Of a stretch of DNA of 64,000 nucleotides, positions 41,455 to 49,822 are shown piece by piece. The position numbers were made by a program, and so were the translations under genes. The notes under the pieces are model-generated. The model saw only the letters and a list, made by a program, of their open reading frames with translations. It had not been told where the DNA came from and ran no database searches. Where the stretch lies: contig JAJLPB010000004.1 in assembly GCA_025548565.1 (NCBI GenBank), positions 248,001 through 312,000 of the forward strand. The letters are read 5' to 3'. Each line of letters opens with the position of its first letter. Within the stretch, counting starts at the first letter, position 1. The DNA comes from Rugamonas sp. A1-17 (GTDB taxonomy: Bacteria; Pseudomonadota; Gammaproteobacteria; Burkholderiales; Burkholderiaceae_D).

Positions 41455-43652
41455 TAGCGGCGTTCCAGGTGCCTTTCCACGTCCGCCTTGTAGAACAACA
41501 CGTCCTTGAATTCGCCGCGCGCATACATCGCGGCCTGGTCGCTGAAATGCGGCGAGGCCGGATCGCCGCTCTCCCCGCCCGCCAGGATGCTGCGCGCCTT
41601 GATGCGCGGCCCGAACTCCACCGCCGCCACAAAGCTGTTGCCACGCTCGCCGTAGATCTTTTTGGTCTGGCTCTTTGAGGTCATGCCGTAGGCCGCCAGC
41701 GAACCCCAGTTGGCCGACGCGAACGCCACCGGCAGACTGGGCTTGCCGTCGTCGAAGGGCTGGACGATGTCGCCGGTCAGGCGCTGGAAGCGGTTGATCT
41801 CGCCCCACGGCGTCTGCCATGTGCCGAAGTCCGCCGCCAGCTTGGCCGAGGCGCGCTCCAACGCCTGCAAGCGCTGCAGCGGCGTGATCGCGGCCTGCAG
41901 GTAGTCGAGCACCGGCACCTCGCGCGCCTTGGCAGCCGGGCCGTAGGTCGCCGTCAAATCCTGCGCCCAGAAGACCGCCAGCGAGGTCGGCACCGACTCC
42001 AGCGCGTAGCGCATGTTCCAGCCGCGCAGCGCGGCGACCTGCGGCGCCAGGCTGGCCTTGAACGGATCGCCGTCGGGCAGCTCGTCCCAGGCCGCGAACA
42101 GCTGCGGCAGCAGCGGCTCGAAGGCCGGCAGCTGCGTGTCGTAGGCGCTGGCGATCAGGCTGTCGAGCGTGAAGTTCTTTTTATTCTCCAGCACCCGCAC
42201 CGCGTGGATGCCGCGCGGGTTCTCGGGATTCATCGACATATAGGCCGGATAGTCGCGCGCCTTCGGGCTGTATGCGCCGGCCGCCGTGTAGGGCCAGTTG
42301 TTGGTGTTCTGTATCCAGCCATTCTTCGGGTTGAACAGCGTGATGGTGTCCTTCACCGCATGCAGGCCTTGCCATTCGGTGGCGGGGTCGCTGCCGTCGA
42401 CCGGATGCTTCCAGTCGAACCGTGGATCGCGCTTGGGGATGAAGTTCCCGTGGAAGTAAGCGATATTGCCGTCGGCGTCGGCATACACGGTGTTGTTGGA
42501 CGAGTTGGTGCGCAGCTCCATGGCCTTGTAGAAGTCCTTGTAGCTGCGGGCCTTGGTGCGGATATAGGATTGCGTCAGCGCCTTCAAGGGCTCGTTCATC
42601 AGGCGCACGGCGATCCACTTGCCATCCTTCGCGCGTACGATGGGGCCGTGGTGGCTGTAGTAGACCTTGACCGTCTTGCTGGCCATGCCGTCCGCCGTCT
42701 TGTAGGGCAGCGCGATGTCGACCGCCTTCAACGGCCGCAGCTCCTGGCCGTACTGGTAGTAAAACTGGCCATCCTTCTCGCTGATGGTCTCCAGGTATTC
42801 GTCGATGACGTCGCCGCCGCCGGACGTGTGCATCCAGCCCAGGCGGTCGTTGAAGCCCTGGTAAACGAAGAACTGGCCCCAGGTCACGGCGCCATAGGCG
42901 TTCAGGCCCTGCTCGCTGTGCACCTGCACCTCGGGCCGGAAGTAGAACGAGGTGTGCGGATTAATCAGCAGCAGCGCGTGGCCGTCCCTGGTCAGCGCGG
43001 GCGCGATGGCGAAGCCGTTGGAGCCGCCCGGCTCCTTGTCCAGATCGATGCCGTCGCCGCGCGCCGACAGCAGCACGGGCGGCGCCAGCGGCAATTTGGC
43101 GCCATTGGCGTACAGCTCCTGCAACTGCTTGATGTCCACTGATTCGATGTCGCCGCCGATGCTGCCCTCGCTGAAGCTGAGCGCCATCCACGGCTCGAAG
43201 TGCGTGATCAGCGCCGGCTTCACATCCGGGTGGGTGGCGAGGTAGTAGTTCAAGCCGTCGGCGAATGCCACCATCAACTGCTTCAGCCATGCAGGGCTTT
43301 GCTGGTACTGCGCCCGCAGCTCGGCCGGATTGATGAACAGTTTCATGCGCAGGTCGCGATACAGCTCGGCCTCGCCTTCGACCTCGGCCAGCCGGCCCAT
43401 GGCGTTGATGTAGTTACGCTCGACCCGCTTGAAATCGTCCTCGGCCTGCGCATACATCAGGCCGAACACGGCGTCGGCGTCGGTCTTGCCGTAGACGTGG
43501 GGGATGCCCCATTTGTCGCGCAGGATGGTCACGCGCTGGGCCGCGGCCTTCAGGCGCGCGGCCTCCGCCTTGGCCATCGGCTTGGCCGCCGGCGGCGCCG
43601 CCACCGCCGTACTCATCGCAACACAACACATCAGGGCTAAGCTTGAACGCAT
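41439..43652 (-). CDS. Penicillin/AHL-acylase family Ntn hydrolase
   Basis: A 737-residue periplasmic precursor. Signal peptide is residues 1-19 (ending AVAA). Self-cleavage should occur before Ser211 in EPGGSNGFAIAP, giving an alpha chain of about 170 residues and a beta chain that starts with the catalytic Ser. The conserved PHTSFYFRPE and the Asn of NNTVYADADGNIAYFHG are present. Relatives cleave long-chain acyl-homoserine lactones (PvdQ, QuiP) or beta-lactam side chains. No luxI/luxR gene is near. CGGAG nine bases before ATG 43652 supports the start. Confidence 0.92.
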   Translation of the reverse strand: MRSSLALMCCVAMSTAVAAPPAAKPMAKAEAARLKAAAQRVTILRDKWGIPHVYGKTDADAVFGLMYAQAEDDFKRVERNYINAMGRLAEVEGEAELYRDLRMKLFINPAELRAQYQQSPAWLKQLMVAFADGLNYYLATHPDVKPALITHFEPWMALSFSEGSIGGDIESVDIKQLQELYANGAKLPLAPPVLLSARGDGIDLDKEPGGSNGFAIAPALTRDGHALLLINPHTSFYFRPEVQVHSEQGLNAYGAVTWGQFFVYQGFNDRLGWMHTSGGGDVIDEYLETISEKDGQFYYQYGQELRPLKAVDIALPYKTADGMASKTVKVYYSHHGPIVRAKDGKWIAVRLMNEPLKALTQSYIRTKARSYKDFYKAMELRTNSSNNTVYADADGNIAYFHGNFIPKRDPRFDWKHPVDGSDPATEWQGLHAVKDTITLFNPKNGWIQNTNNWPYTAAGAYSPKARDYPAYMSMNPENPRGIHAVRVLENKKNFTLDSLIASAYDTQLPAFEPLLPQLFAAWDELPDGDPFKASLAPQVAALRGWNMRYALESVPTSLAVFWAQDLTATYGPAAKAREVPVLDYLQAAITPLQRLQALERASAKLAADFGTWQTPWGEINRFQRLTGDIVQPFDDGKPSLPVAFASANWGSLAAYGMTSKSQTKKIYGERGNSFVAAVEFGPRIKARSILAGGESGDPASPHFSDQAAMYARGEFKDVLFYKADVERHLERRYHPGD

Positions 43653-43686
43653 CGACAGGACTCCGGGCGGTGGTGGGGACTACAAC

Positions 43687-44520
43687 TCAGCTGGCGTCGA
43701 CCAGTTCGGAGATGCGCAGTTGCAGCGCGGTGATTTCCGCTCGCAGCGCGGCGTTCTTTTCCTTGAGCGAGGCGTTCTCGGCACGCAGTTCCTCGACCTC
43801 GGTCAGCGGCCGGCCGTAATCGCCACCGCCACCCTCCTTCGGTTCCTTGGCCGGACGCGAGGCGGCGCGCAGTTCGCGCACTTCCTTGGCGGCCTTCTGC
43901 AACTCCTTCTTGCCGCCGGCGACCGCGGCCACCTGGTCCGCCTCCGGCAACGACGCCACGGTGGCGGCCGCGTTGATCGAGATCGTGCCCGAACGAACCG
44001 CCTCCACCAGCTCCGGCGTGGCCGTCTTCTGGATCTTTTCAATCTGGCTGATGGTGGCGCTGCTCAGGCGCGCGGCGCGGGCGATGTCCTCGCGCGAAGT
44101 CAGCGGCATGGCGGCCGGCTTGGCCTTGGGCGCCTCGCCCTCCGGCGGCGCGATGGCCGCATCCTCGGCGGCGGCCTGCGCGGCCAGCTCGGCCACGCGG
44201 GCCGCGACGATTTCCTTCTTGCGCAACGCCAGCACGCCGCGCTGGAAGTCGGAAATGCTGCGGCGGCCCAGGTTGTTATCGATCATCCACAGCTTGACGT
44301 CGTCCAGGTTGCGGAAGCTGGTGTTTTCCGTGACCTTGAACGGAATGCCGTGCTGCTGGCAGATCTGGTAGCGGTTATGGCCGTCCACCAGCACGTCTTC
44401 CCACAGCACCAGCGCGTCGCGGCAGCCTTCCACCAGGATGCTGCGCTCCAGGGCCGCGTATTCGGCCTCGGTCAGCGGCTCGATATAGCCGCGCAACACG
44501 TCGTTAATTTTGATTTGCAT
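43687..44520 (-). CDS. ParB/Srx-fold protein with KorB-like HTH and C-terminal coiled coil
   Basis: A 277-residue protein; GAGGA lies six bases before ATG 44520. The N-terminal part (about 1-100) is a ParB-like nuclease/CTPase-type fold with EYAALERSILVEGCRDALVLWED and VDGHNRYQIC. The central helix-turn-helix is near 155-180 (LTSREDIARAARLSSATISQIEKIQ), and residues 235-272 form a heptad coiled coil. The family member usually called plasmid replication or partition protein acts with ParA, but no parA is here. The GENR/R box looks like VDGHNRY rather than the canonical GERRxRA. An orphan regulator or nucleoid protein is likely. Confidence 0.8.
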   Translation of the reverse strand: MQIKINDVLRGYIEPLTEAEYAALERSILVEGCRDALVLWEDVLVDGHNRYQICQQHGIPFKVTENTSFRNLDDVKLWMIDNNLGRRSISDFQRGVLALRKKEIVAARVAELAAQAAAEDAAIAPPEGEAPKAKPAAMPLTSREDIARAARLSSATISQIEKIQKTATPELVEAVRSGTISINAAATVASLPEADQVAAVAGGKKELQKAAKEVRELRAASRPAKEPKEGGGGDYGRPLTEVEELRAENASLKEKNAALRAEITALQLRISELVDAS

Positions 44521-44655
44521 AGTTGTCCTCGAAATACCGGCGGGCCGGCGCCTGTGCGCCCGGCCAAATCGCCGTCCCGCATGCTACACCATCCGCGCGC
44601 GCGGCCAAAGCCCCCGCCCGGAATGGCAATTAAGGCAATCTTAAGCATCCTCCAT

Positions 44656-44740
44656 TATGATGCTTTCCAGTCAACAAGCTTTCTCCGGCCACTTGACATA
44701 AGCCCCGACAGGTTTCCCTCCTGCTCGGGGCTTTTCTTTG
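44656..44740 (+). ncRNA. Possible small RNA ending in an anti-Shine-Dalgarno hairpin
   Basis: The 278-base gap between the ParB-like gene and the next plus-strand gene contains TATGAT (44656-44661) and, about 40 bases later, a strong plus-strand terminator. No plus-strand gene lies upstream that would need this terminator. The terminator's apical part holds CCCTCCTG, complementary to Shine-Dalgarno sequences, as in known CCUCC-loop small RNAs. Transcription start and -35 are weak, so this is a prediction for a roughly 70-base RNA. Confidence 0.35.
44700..44739 (+). terminator. Rho-independent terminator
   Basis: AAGCCCCGA (44700-44708) pairs exactly with TCGGGGCTT (44725-44733), the inner CAGG/CCTG extends the stem, and CTTTTCTTT follows. 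The T-run is on the plus strand only. It would end a short transcript starting in the same gap, or isolate the gene at 44798. Confidence 0.8.
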
Positions 44741-44797
44741 GATTGCTTTTGCCTGGGCCTTGCTGCATGATGCAACCTCATCAACCAAGGCCCGACC

Positions 44798-45088
44798 ATG
44801 ATCAACTACATAATCCAAGTCTCCTTTACCGATGCCGCCGCCGACACCATCGTGCGACTGAGCCACGAACTGTCGAAATACAATATCGCGGCCGGGGTCC
44901 GGGCCGACGATGGCCGCGCCTACCACCTGCCGCCCGGCGCCTTCATGTACCACGGCAGCGAAACCATCAACGAGGTGCGCGACGCCGTCCACCGCCTGGC
45001 GGAAACCATCCATTCCGGGGTCTCGGTGCTGGTGACGGAAGCGGCGTCGCTGTCCTGGAGCGGACTGCAGGAGTTGCCTGCCGCCTGA
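44798..45088 (+). CDS. Hypothetical protein, 96 residues
   Basis: A small soluble protein that I do not recognise. It begins MINYIIQVSFTDAAADTIVR and has an alternating strand-helix pattern that may form a ferredoxin-like or ACT-like fold (YNIAAGVRADDGRAYHLPPG, ISVLV-like VSVLVTEAASLSW). GC3 and codon use match the genome. AAGG precedes the ATG, and TTGCTT-N17-CATGAT just upstream could be its promoter. It is convergent with the RNase T2 gene with 16 bases between them. Confidence 0.7.
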   Translation: MINYIIQVSFTDAAADTIVRLSHELSKYNIAAGVRADDGRAYHLPPGAFMYHGSETINEVRDAVHRLAETIHSGVSVLVTEAASLSWSGLQELPAA

Positions 45089-45104
45089 GCGCGGACTTGG
45101 CCCT

Positions 45105-46082
45105 TTAGTGCCTGCCGGCCGCCTCGACAATTACTTGGTCGTCGCAGCCGATCTCGCGCGGCGCCGCCGTGGCGGCATTGCCGACCAGTTGCGGCAGCTC
45201 GCCGCCAGTGCTGAAGTCCAGCGGCAGCGCCACCCGGATCTCTTGCAGGTATTTGCGCTGGGTGCACACCAGCGTGATGCGGGCGGCCACTTGCTCGCCG
45301 TAGCGCGCCTTGACGCGGTCGAAGAACTCGCCGACGCGGAAGCTCTTGCCGGCGCTGCCCAGCACGATCTTGCCGACCTCCGAATCGTTCACCACCTTGA
45401 CCGCCGACACCGCCTTGACGAAATACTCGTCCGGCGGCAGCGCCTGGCATTTGCCGTGCTTGTTCCACTCATAGGCGCCGAAGCTGCGCTCGAAGTAGAA
45501 ATTGGGCATCCATGGCGCCACCTTATCGATGGTTTCCTTGGTCAACGCGAAAGCCGGACCCTCGCAGCCGCCGTAGTGGGTGCCGCATTCCTTCTTGTTC
45601 GGCCACAGGCCATGCAGGCTCAGGGTCCTGGCTTCCAGCGCGCCGCTGTTCATGGCGTCGCATTCGGGCTTCTTGCCGTTATAGGGTACGTGTTCGCAGA
45701 ACCCGGGCTGCCAGGTGATCGCCAGCACGTAGCTGTCCTGCTGGTTGGCGATGCTGCACGACTCGCCGCCGTTGCCGCCGGACGGCGCCTTGACCGCGGG
45801 CGCGGCCAGAGCCGGCGTGCCGCAGCTGCGCTGCACCCAGCGCAGCGACGGTTCGGCGCCGGGCACTTCCACCCGCAGCCAGTCGTATTCGGCCTTGTTA
45901 ATCTCGCGCACCGTGTAGGCGGTGCCGGCGGCGACCCTGGCCTCGCCCGGATTGCTGCGTTTGGCGAAGGACGCGAACGCCTCGCAGGATTGGGTCGCGG
46001 TGAATGTGCCGCTGGCCGATTCGCTGGCGCCGGCGTCGAGCGCGGCGACGGCCAGCAGCAGCGCTGCGAGGTGACGATGCAT
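45105..46082 (-). CDS. Secreted RNase T2-family ribonuclease
   Basis: A 325-residue protein with signal peptide 1-20 and a GGAG six bases before ATG 46082. Residues about 25-90 form an SH3-like module. The RNase T2 domain follows with both catalytic sites: CAS-I LSLHGLWPN (His157) and CAS-II EWNKHGKC (Glu205, His209). Cys pairs suit the periplasm or outside. It cleaves RNA through 2',3'-cyclic intermediates and probably scavenges nucleotides and phosphate. The next gene upstream, a LuxR-type regulator, reads the same way 36 bases away. Confidence 0.93.
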   Translation of the reverse strand: MHRHLAALLLAVAALDAGASESASGTFTATQSCEAFASFAKRSNPGEARVAAGTAYTVREINKAEYDWLRVEVPGAEPSLRWVQRSCGTPALAAPAVKAPSGGNGGESCSIANQQDSYVLAITWQPGFCEHVPYNGKKPECDAMNSGALEARTLSLHGLWPNKKECGTHYGGCEGPAFALTKETIDKVAPWMPNFYFERSFGAYEWNKHGKCQALPPDEYFVKAVSAVKVVNDSEVGKIVLGSAGKSFRVGEFFDRVKARYGEQVAARITLVCTQRKYLQEIRVALPLDFSTGGELPQLVGNAATAAPREIGCDDQVIVEAAGRH

Positions 46083-46118
46083 GTGAACTCCGAAGGTGGG
46101 AAAAGTCGCGCTATTCTA

Positions 46119-46727
46119 TTACAGCCAGCCGGCATCGCGGGCCAGGCGGAAGGCCTCGACCCGGTTGCCTGCATCGAGCTTGCTGATCGCCTCCGACAGG
46201 TAGTTGCGCACCGTGCCCTCGGACAGGTGGATCTGGCGCGCGATGTCGCCGCTGCTGCGGCCCTCGCCGGCCAGCCGCAGCACCTGCCGTTCGCGCTCGT
46301 TGAGCGGATCCTCCTTGCCGCTCCAGCTCTCCAGCGCCAGCTCCGGCGCGATGGCGCGCCCGCCCGCGTGCACGGTGCGGATGGCCGCCGCCAGCGTCTC
46401 GGCCGGCGCGTCCTTGAGCAGGTAGCCGCGCACGCCGGCGCCCAGCGCGCGCCGCAGATAGCCGCTGCGGGCGAAGGTGGTCACGATCATCACCCGCGTC
46501 GGCAGGCTTTGCGCAACCAGCGCGGCGGCCAGTTCCAGTCCGGTCATCAGCGGCATCTCGATATCGGTCAGCAGGATGTCCGGCCGCAGCGACTGGCACA
46601 GCGCCAGCGCCTGCTGGCCGTTGGCGGCGCGGCCCACCACATCGAGATCGCCCTCCAGCTTGAGCAGCGCGGCCAGCGCGCCCAGCACCAGCGCCTGGTC
46701 TTCGGCGATCACCACGGATATCATCAT
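46119..46727 (-). CDS. LuxR/NarL-family response regulator (DesR-like)
   Basis: A 202-residue regulator. The receiver has Asp55 (ILLTDIEMPL) and Lys near 105 (LLKDAPAE); the C-terminal helix-turn-helix is GRSSGDIARQIHLSEGTVRNYLSEAI. Its ATG overlaps the kinase stop (46724-46727). The pair resembles DesK/DesR and LiaSR-type systems. No ABC transporter is adjacent; the RNase T2 gene downstream and the amidohydrolase upstream are the nearest possible targets. Confidence 0.93.
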   Translation of the reverse strand: MMISVVIAEDQALVLGALAALLKLEGDLDVVGRAANGQQALALCQSLRPDILLTDIEMPLMTGLELAAALVAQSLPTRVMIVTTFARSGYLRRALGAGVRGYLLKDAPAETLAAAIRTVHAGGRAIAPELALESWSGKEDPLNERERQVLRLAGEGRSSGDIARQIHLSEGTVRNYLSEAISKLDAGNRVEAFRLARDAGWL

Positions 46728-47839
46728 GCGGTCCCTCCCATCGGCAAACTCAGTTCCAGCGCCAGCCCGCGGTCGACCCGCAGCGCCAGGCGCCCGCCCA
46801 ACGCGGCCACGCGCTCCTTCATGCCGCGCAAGCCCGAGCCGTGCACGATGGCGCCGCCCCGCTCCAGCGCCTGGCCGTTGTCACGCACCCGCAGCACCAC
46901 CATGCCCGACTCCAGCGTCATCCGCACCTCGCAGTGCGATGCGCCGGCGTGGCGCAGGATATTCGTCACCGCCTCGCGCAGCGCCAGCGACAGCACGTTC
47001 TCCAGCGCGGCCGGCAGCACGCACGGCTGCACCTGTTCGGTGAAGCCGACCCTGGCCGCCGCCAGGCTGGCACGGGCCGTCGCCAGTTCGTGCGCGAAGC
47101 CGGTCTGGCGGATGCCCGTCACCGCCGAACGCACCTCGCTCAGGGCCTTGCGCGCGGCCTGCTCGATATCGCGGATCTCCCCGCGGCAGGCCGCCGGGTC
47201 GCGCTCCAGCAGCTTGCCCGCCAGCTCGGCCTTCAGGGTGATCATCGACAGCGTATGGCCCAGCAGGTCGTGCAGGTCGCGCGAGATGCGTTCGCGCTCG
47301 GCGATGCGCGCCAGGTGCGCCACCTCCTCCTGCTTGCGCACCAGCAGATCGCGCGAGCGCCGCATGTTTTCCTCGATGATGCTGGCGAATCCGACCGGGC
47401 CGCCGACGATCAGCGCCGGCGCCAGGAAGTTGATCTTCAGCGTGACATACGGCGTTATCAGACCGGCGCACAGCAGCACCAGCGCGATCCCCAGGTAGGA
47501 GTAACCGCGCCGTTCGAAGCGCGCGCACATGGCGCAACCGAAGATGAAGAAGGTGCTGGCGCCGGAATTATACGGCGCCCACAACACGCCCAGCAGCACA
47601 ACGAACAGCAGCAGCGGCACCACCTGCAGGTTACTGCGCCAGAAGCTGAGGAAATACACGGGGAAGAACACCAGCACCGTCAACCCCAGCCACACCACCT
47701 CGGCCGGGCTGGGACCGATGTAGACGTACTTCCACAGGATGAACAGGAACGACCACGCCCACAGATACGGGCCCTTGCCCATCGCCGGCGGCACCCACGG
47801 TGCGCGCAGCACGTTCGCTACGTTCTGTCCAATGCCCAA
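46724..47839 (-). CDS. DesK-like sensor histidine kinase
   Basis: A 371-residue membrane kinase. Four to six helices occupy residues about 25-155. The HisKA_3 phosphoacceptor is His190 (ISRDLHDLLGH), and the ATPase has LRVRDNGQ and GSGLRGMKERV. The start is probably TTG 47839, with GGGGAAGAG before it, because the first helix begins soon after. ATG 47782 is an alternative without a ribosome site. It senses the membrane or a small ligand; no large periplasmic domain is present. The amidohydrolase stop is 16 bases upstream, so the three genes may be one operon. Confidence 0.9.
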   Translation of the reverse strand: MGIGQNVANVLRAPWVPPAMGKGPYLWAWSFLFILWKYVYIGPSPAEVVWLGLTVLVFFPVYFLSFWRSNLQVVPLLLFVVLLGVLWAPYNSGASTFFIFGCAMCARFERRGYSYLGIALVLLCAGLITPYVTLKINFLAPALIVGGPVGFASIIEENMRRSRDLLVRKQEEVAHLARIAERERISRDLHDLLGHTLSMITLKAELAGKLLERDPAACRGEIRDIEQAARKALSEVRSAVTGIRQTGFAHELATARASLAAARVGFTEQVQPCVLPAALENVLSLALREAVTNILRHAGASHCEVRMTLESGMVVLRVRDNGQALERGGAIVHGSGLRGMKERVAALGGRLALRVDRGLALELSLPMGGTA

Positions 47840-47855
47840 GCTCTTCCCCGTCCTG

Positions 47856-49652
47856 TTATTCGTTCACCAGCCGCACATCGGCGATCTGGAACTGGTAGTC
47901 GCCCACCACCGGGCCGGCGTTGAACGCTATCATGGTCACCGCGCTGAAGTCGATGCCCTTGAAGCCGTCGAACGGCAGCGCCACCTCTTTCCACTCGCCC
48001 GAGGCCTCGAAGCCCTGGTTGACCGGGATGGTCAGCCCGCTCGACAGCACAGCGACATTGTAGCGCCGGCCGTCACCCTTGACGCGGAAGCGCAGCACCT
48101 TGGCGCCGCGCAGGTCGGCCGGCTGCATGATCTGCGCGCCCGGCATGAAAGCCAGTCCGGCCCACGGATAGGCAAACCCGGGCACCACTTTCGCGTTCAC
48201 CGCCACCGTGCCGGGTTCCCGCACCGTCAGTTCGACCGTGGATTTTCCGCCGGCGAATTGGTCGGTGGACGGCACCCAGCCCATGCCGATCGGGCTGGCC
48301 AGCTTGTCGGCCGTGAACTGGCTGATGCGGCCGCCATCCGGCAACGCCATCGGCGGCTGCGTGCGCGGCGCCAGCTCCTGCGCCACCTTGTCCTGCTGGG
48401 CCTTGCGCAGCGTGCCGGCGGCATCGCCGTCCTTCCATACTTCGACGATGTGGTGCAGCGCGCCGATATCGCTGCCGGCGTCGCCCTGCACCAGCAGCAG
48501 GTTGGCCTTGTAGCCTTTGGCGATGCGGCCGCGGTCGGCCAGCTTGAAGGCGCGCGCCGGCGCCGACGTGGCGGCGGCCAGCGCCTGCTGCGGCGTCAGG
48601 CCGGCCTGCACCAGCGAGCGCACCTCATGCAGCAGGCTCGCGCCGTACTGGGTGCCGGTGTTGCCGGCGTCGGTGCCGGCCAGCAGCGGCACGCCGGCCT
48701 TGCCCAGCGCGGCCACCACCTGCCGCGGCGCCGCCATCAGCCCAGGATTGGCTTGCACGCCATAAGTGGCCTTCAACGGCGCGATCTGCTCCTTGGTGAG
48801 CAGTGCCGCCAGGCCGGCGTCGCCCAGCACGTCCTCCTCGCGCAGGCCGGCGATGCTCTCCAATACGCTCAGTGTCGGGATGATGAAGGCGTGCTTCTGC
48901 CGCGCCAGCTGGACGAAGGCGGTCAGTTCGTCGCCGCTCAGGGCCGGGCCGTTGAACAGGTGGGCCAGGCCGTCGGCGCCCGCCTCCAGCGCGGCGCGGG
49001 CGTCGGCCAGGTTGCTGATGTGGACCACCGCCAGCTTGCCGCGCGCATGGGCGGCCGCGATGACGGCTTTGACGGTCGGCAGGTCCAGCGTTTTCATCGG
49101 ATGGCCGGGCGAGCCGCCCTCCATCACGATCTTGATGAAGTACGAACCCTCGGCGATGCGGGCGTCGACGAAGGCTTGCGCGTCCTCGGGCCGCGTCAGC
49201 GTGGGGATGGCCATGCCATACTCGGTGCCGTGGCCGCCCGGCGCGGTGACCAGCGTACCGGCCGAATACATGTCGGCCTGGCCGTGGTTGGCGTTGGCGC
49301 GCATCTTATCGCTGATCATCCGCATCGTGTCCACGCCGGTGAACATGTCGATCTGCGTGGTCACGCCGAACATCAACGGCAGCTCCAGGTGGCGGTAGGC
49401 GTGGACGTGGGCGTCGATCAGGCCTGGCAGCAGCGTGCGGCCGGCGCCGTCGACGACGTGGGCGCCGGCCGGCACGGCGCCGCGGAAGTCGGCGTCGGCG
49501 ATCTTGTCGTCCTTGACCAGCACCGACCGCTTGGCGTGCATTTGCTCGCCATCGAACACGCGGGCGTCGCGTATCAGCCAGGTGTCAGCCAGCGCGGGGA
49601 CGGTCAGGCCAAGGCCACAAGCGAACAGCATAGTCGAAAATACAGGTTTCAT
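47856..49652 (-). CDS. Exported amidohydrolase with C-terminal CIA30-like domain
   Basis: A 598-residue protein. ATG 49652 has CGGAG seven bases upstream and a signal peptide (KPVFSTMLFACGLGLTVPALA). The metal-dependent hydrolase barrel has H82-x-H84 (DAHVHAY), Lys174 (IKIVMEGG), H211, H231 and D328 (LLAGTDAG). That is the full two-metal ligand set of imidazolonepropionase or prolidase-like members. Residues about 430-598 are a beta-sandwich of CIA30/CBM11 type (WKEVALPFDGFKGIDFSAV). The substrate is probably a peptide or cyclic amide; none can be assigned. Confidence 0.88.
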   Translation of the reverse strand: MKPVFSTMLFACGLGLTVPALADTWLIRDARVFDGEQMHAKRSVLVKDDKIADADFRGAVPAGAHVVDGAGRTLLPGLIDAHVHAYRHLELPLMFGVTTQIDMFTGVDTMRMISDKMRANANHGQADMYSAGTLVTAPGGHGTEYGMAIPTLTRPEDAQAFVDARIAEGSYFIKIVMEGGSPGHPMKTLDLPTVKAVIAAAHARGKLAVVHISNLADARAALEAGADGLAHLFNGPALSGDELTAFVQLARQKHAFIIPTLSVLESIAGLREEDVLGDAGLAALLTKEQIAPLKATYGVQANPGLMAAPRQVVAALGKAGVPLLAGTDAGNTGTQYGASLLHEVRSLVQAGLTPQQALAAATSAPARAFKLADRGRIAKGYKANLLLVQGDAGSDIGALHHIVEVWKDGDAAGTLRKAQQDKVAQELAPRTQPPMALPDGGRISQFTADKLASPIGMGWVPSTDQFAGGKSTVELTVREPGTVAVNAKVVPGFAYPWAGLAFMPGAQIMQPADLRGAKVLRFRVKGDGRRYNVAVLSSGLTIPVNQGFEASGEWKEVALPFDGFKGIDFSAVTMIAFNAGPVVGDYQFQIADVRLVNE

Positions 49653-49731
49653 CGAAGTCTCCGGGTTGGTATGACGACAGTGTGCCGCGAGGTCGAACGG
49701 CGGACCAGACGCAAATGCCACAACTTTGACA

Positions 49732-49743
49732 TGACAATTGTCA
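49732..49743. promoter_or_regulatory. Perfect 12-bp palindrome between amidohydrolase and torT-like genes
   Basis: TGACAATTGTCA is self-complementary and sits directly after TTGACA (49726-49731), so a third TGACA half-site overlaps it. A TAGAAT hexamer follows at 49772-49777. Both divergent genes could be controlled from here. The family of the regulator is not evident. Confidence 0.45.
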
Positions 49744-49822
49744 GCTTGCCCCCCGCGCCAGCCGATGCGGTTAGAATTGTACTAAACAAGCTCCATCCGC
49801 CGAATCGGAAGAAAAACACCGT

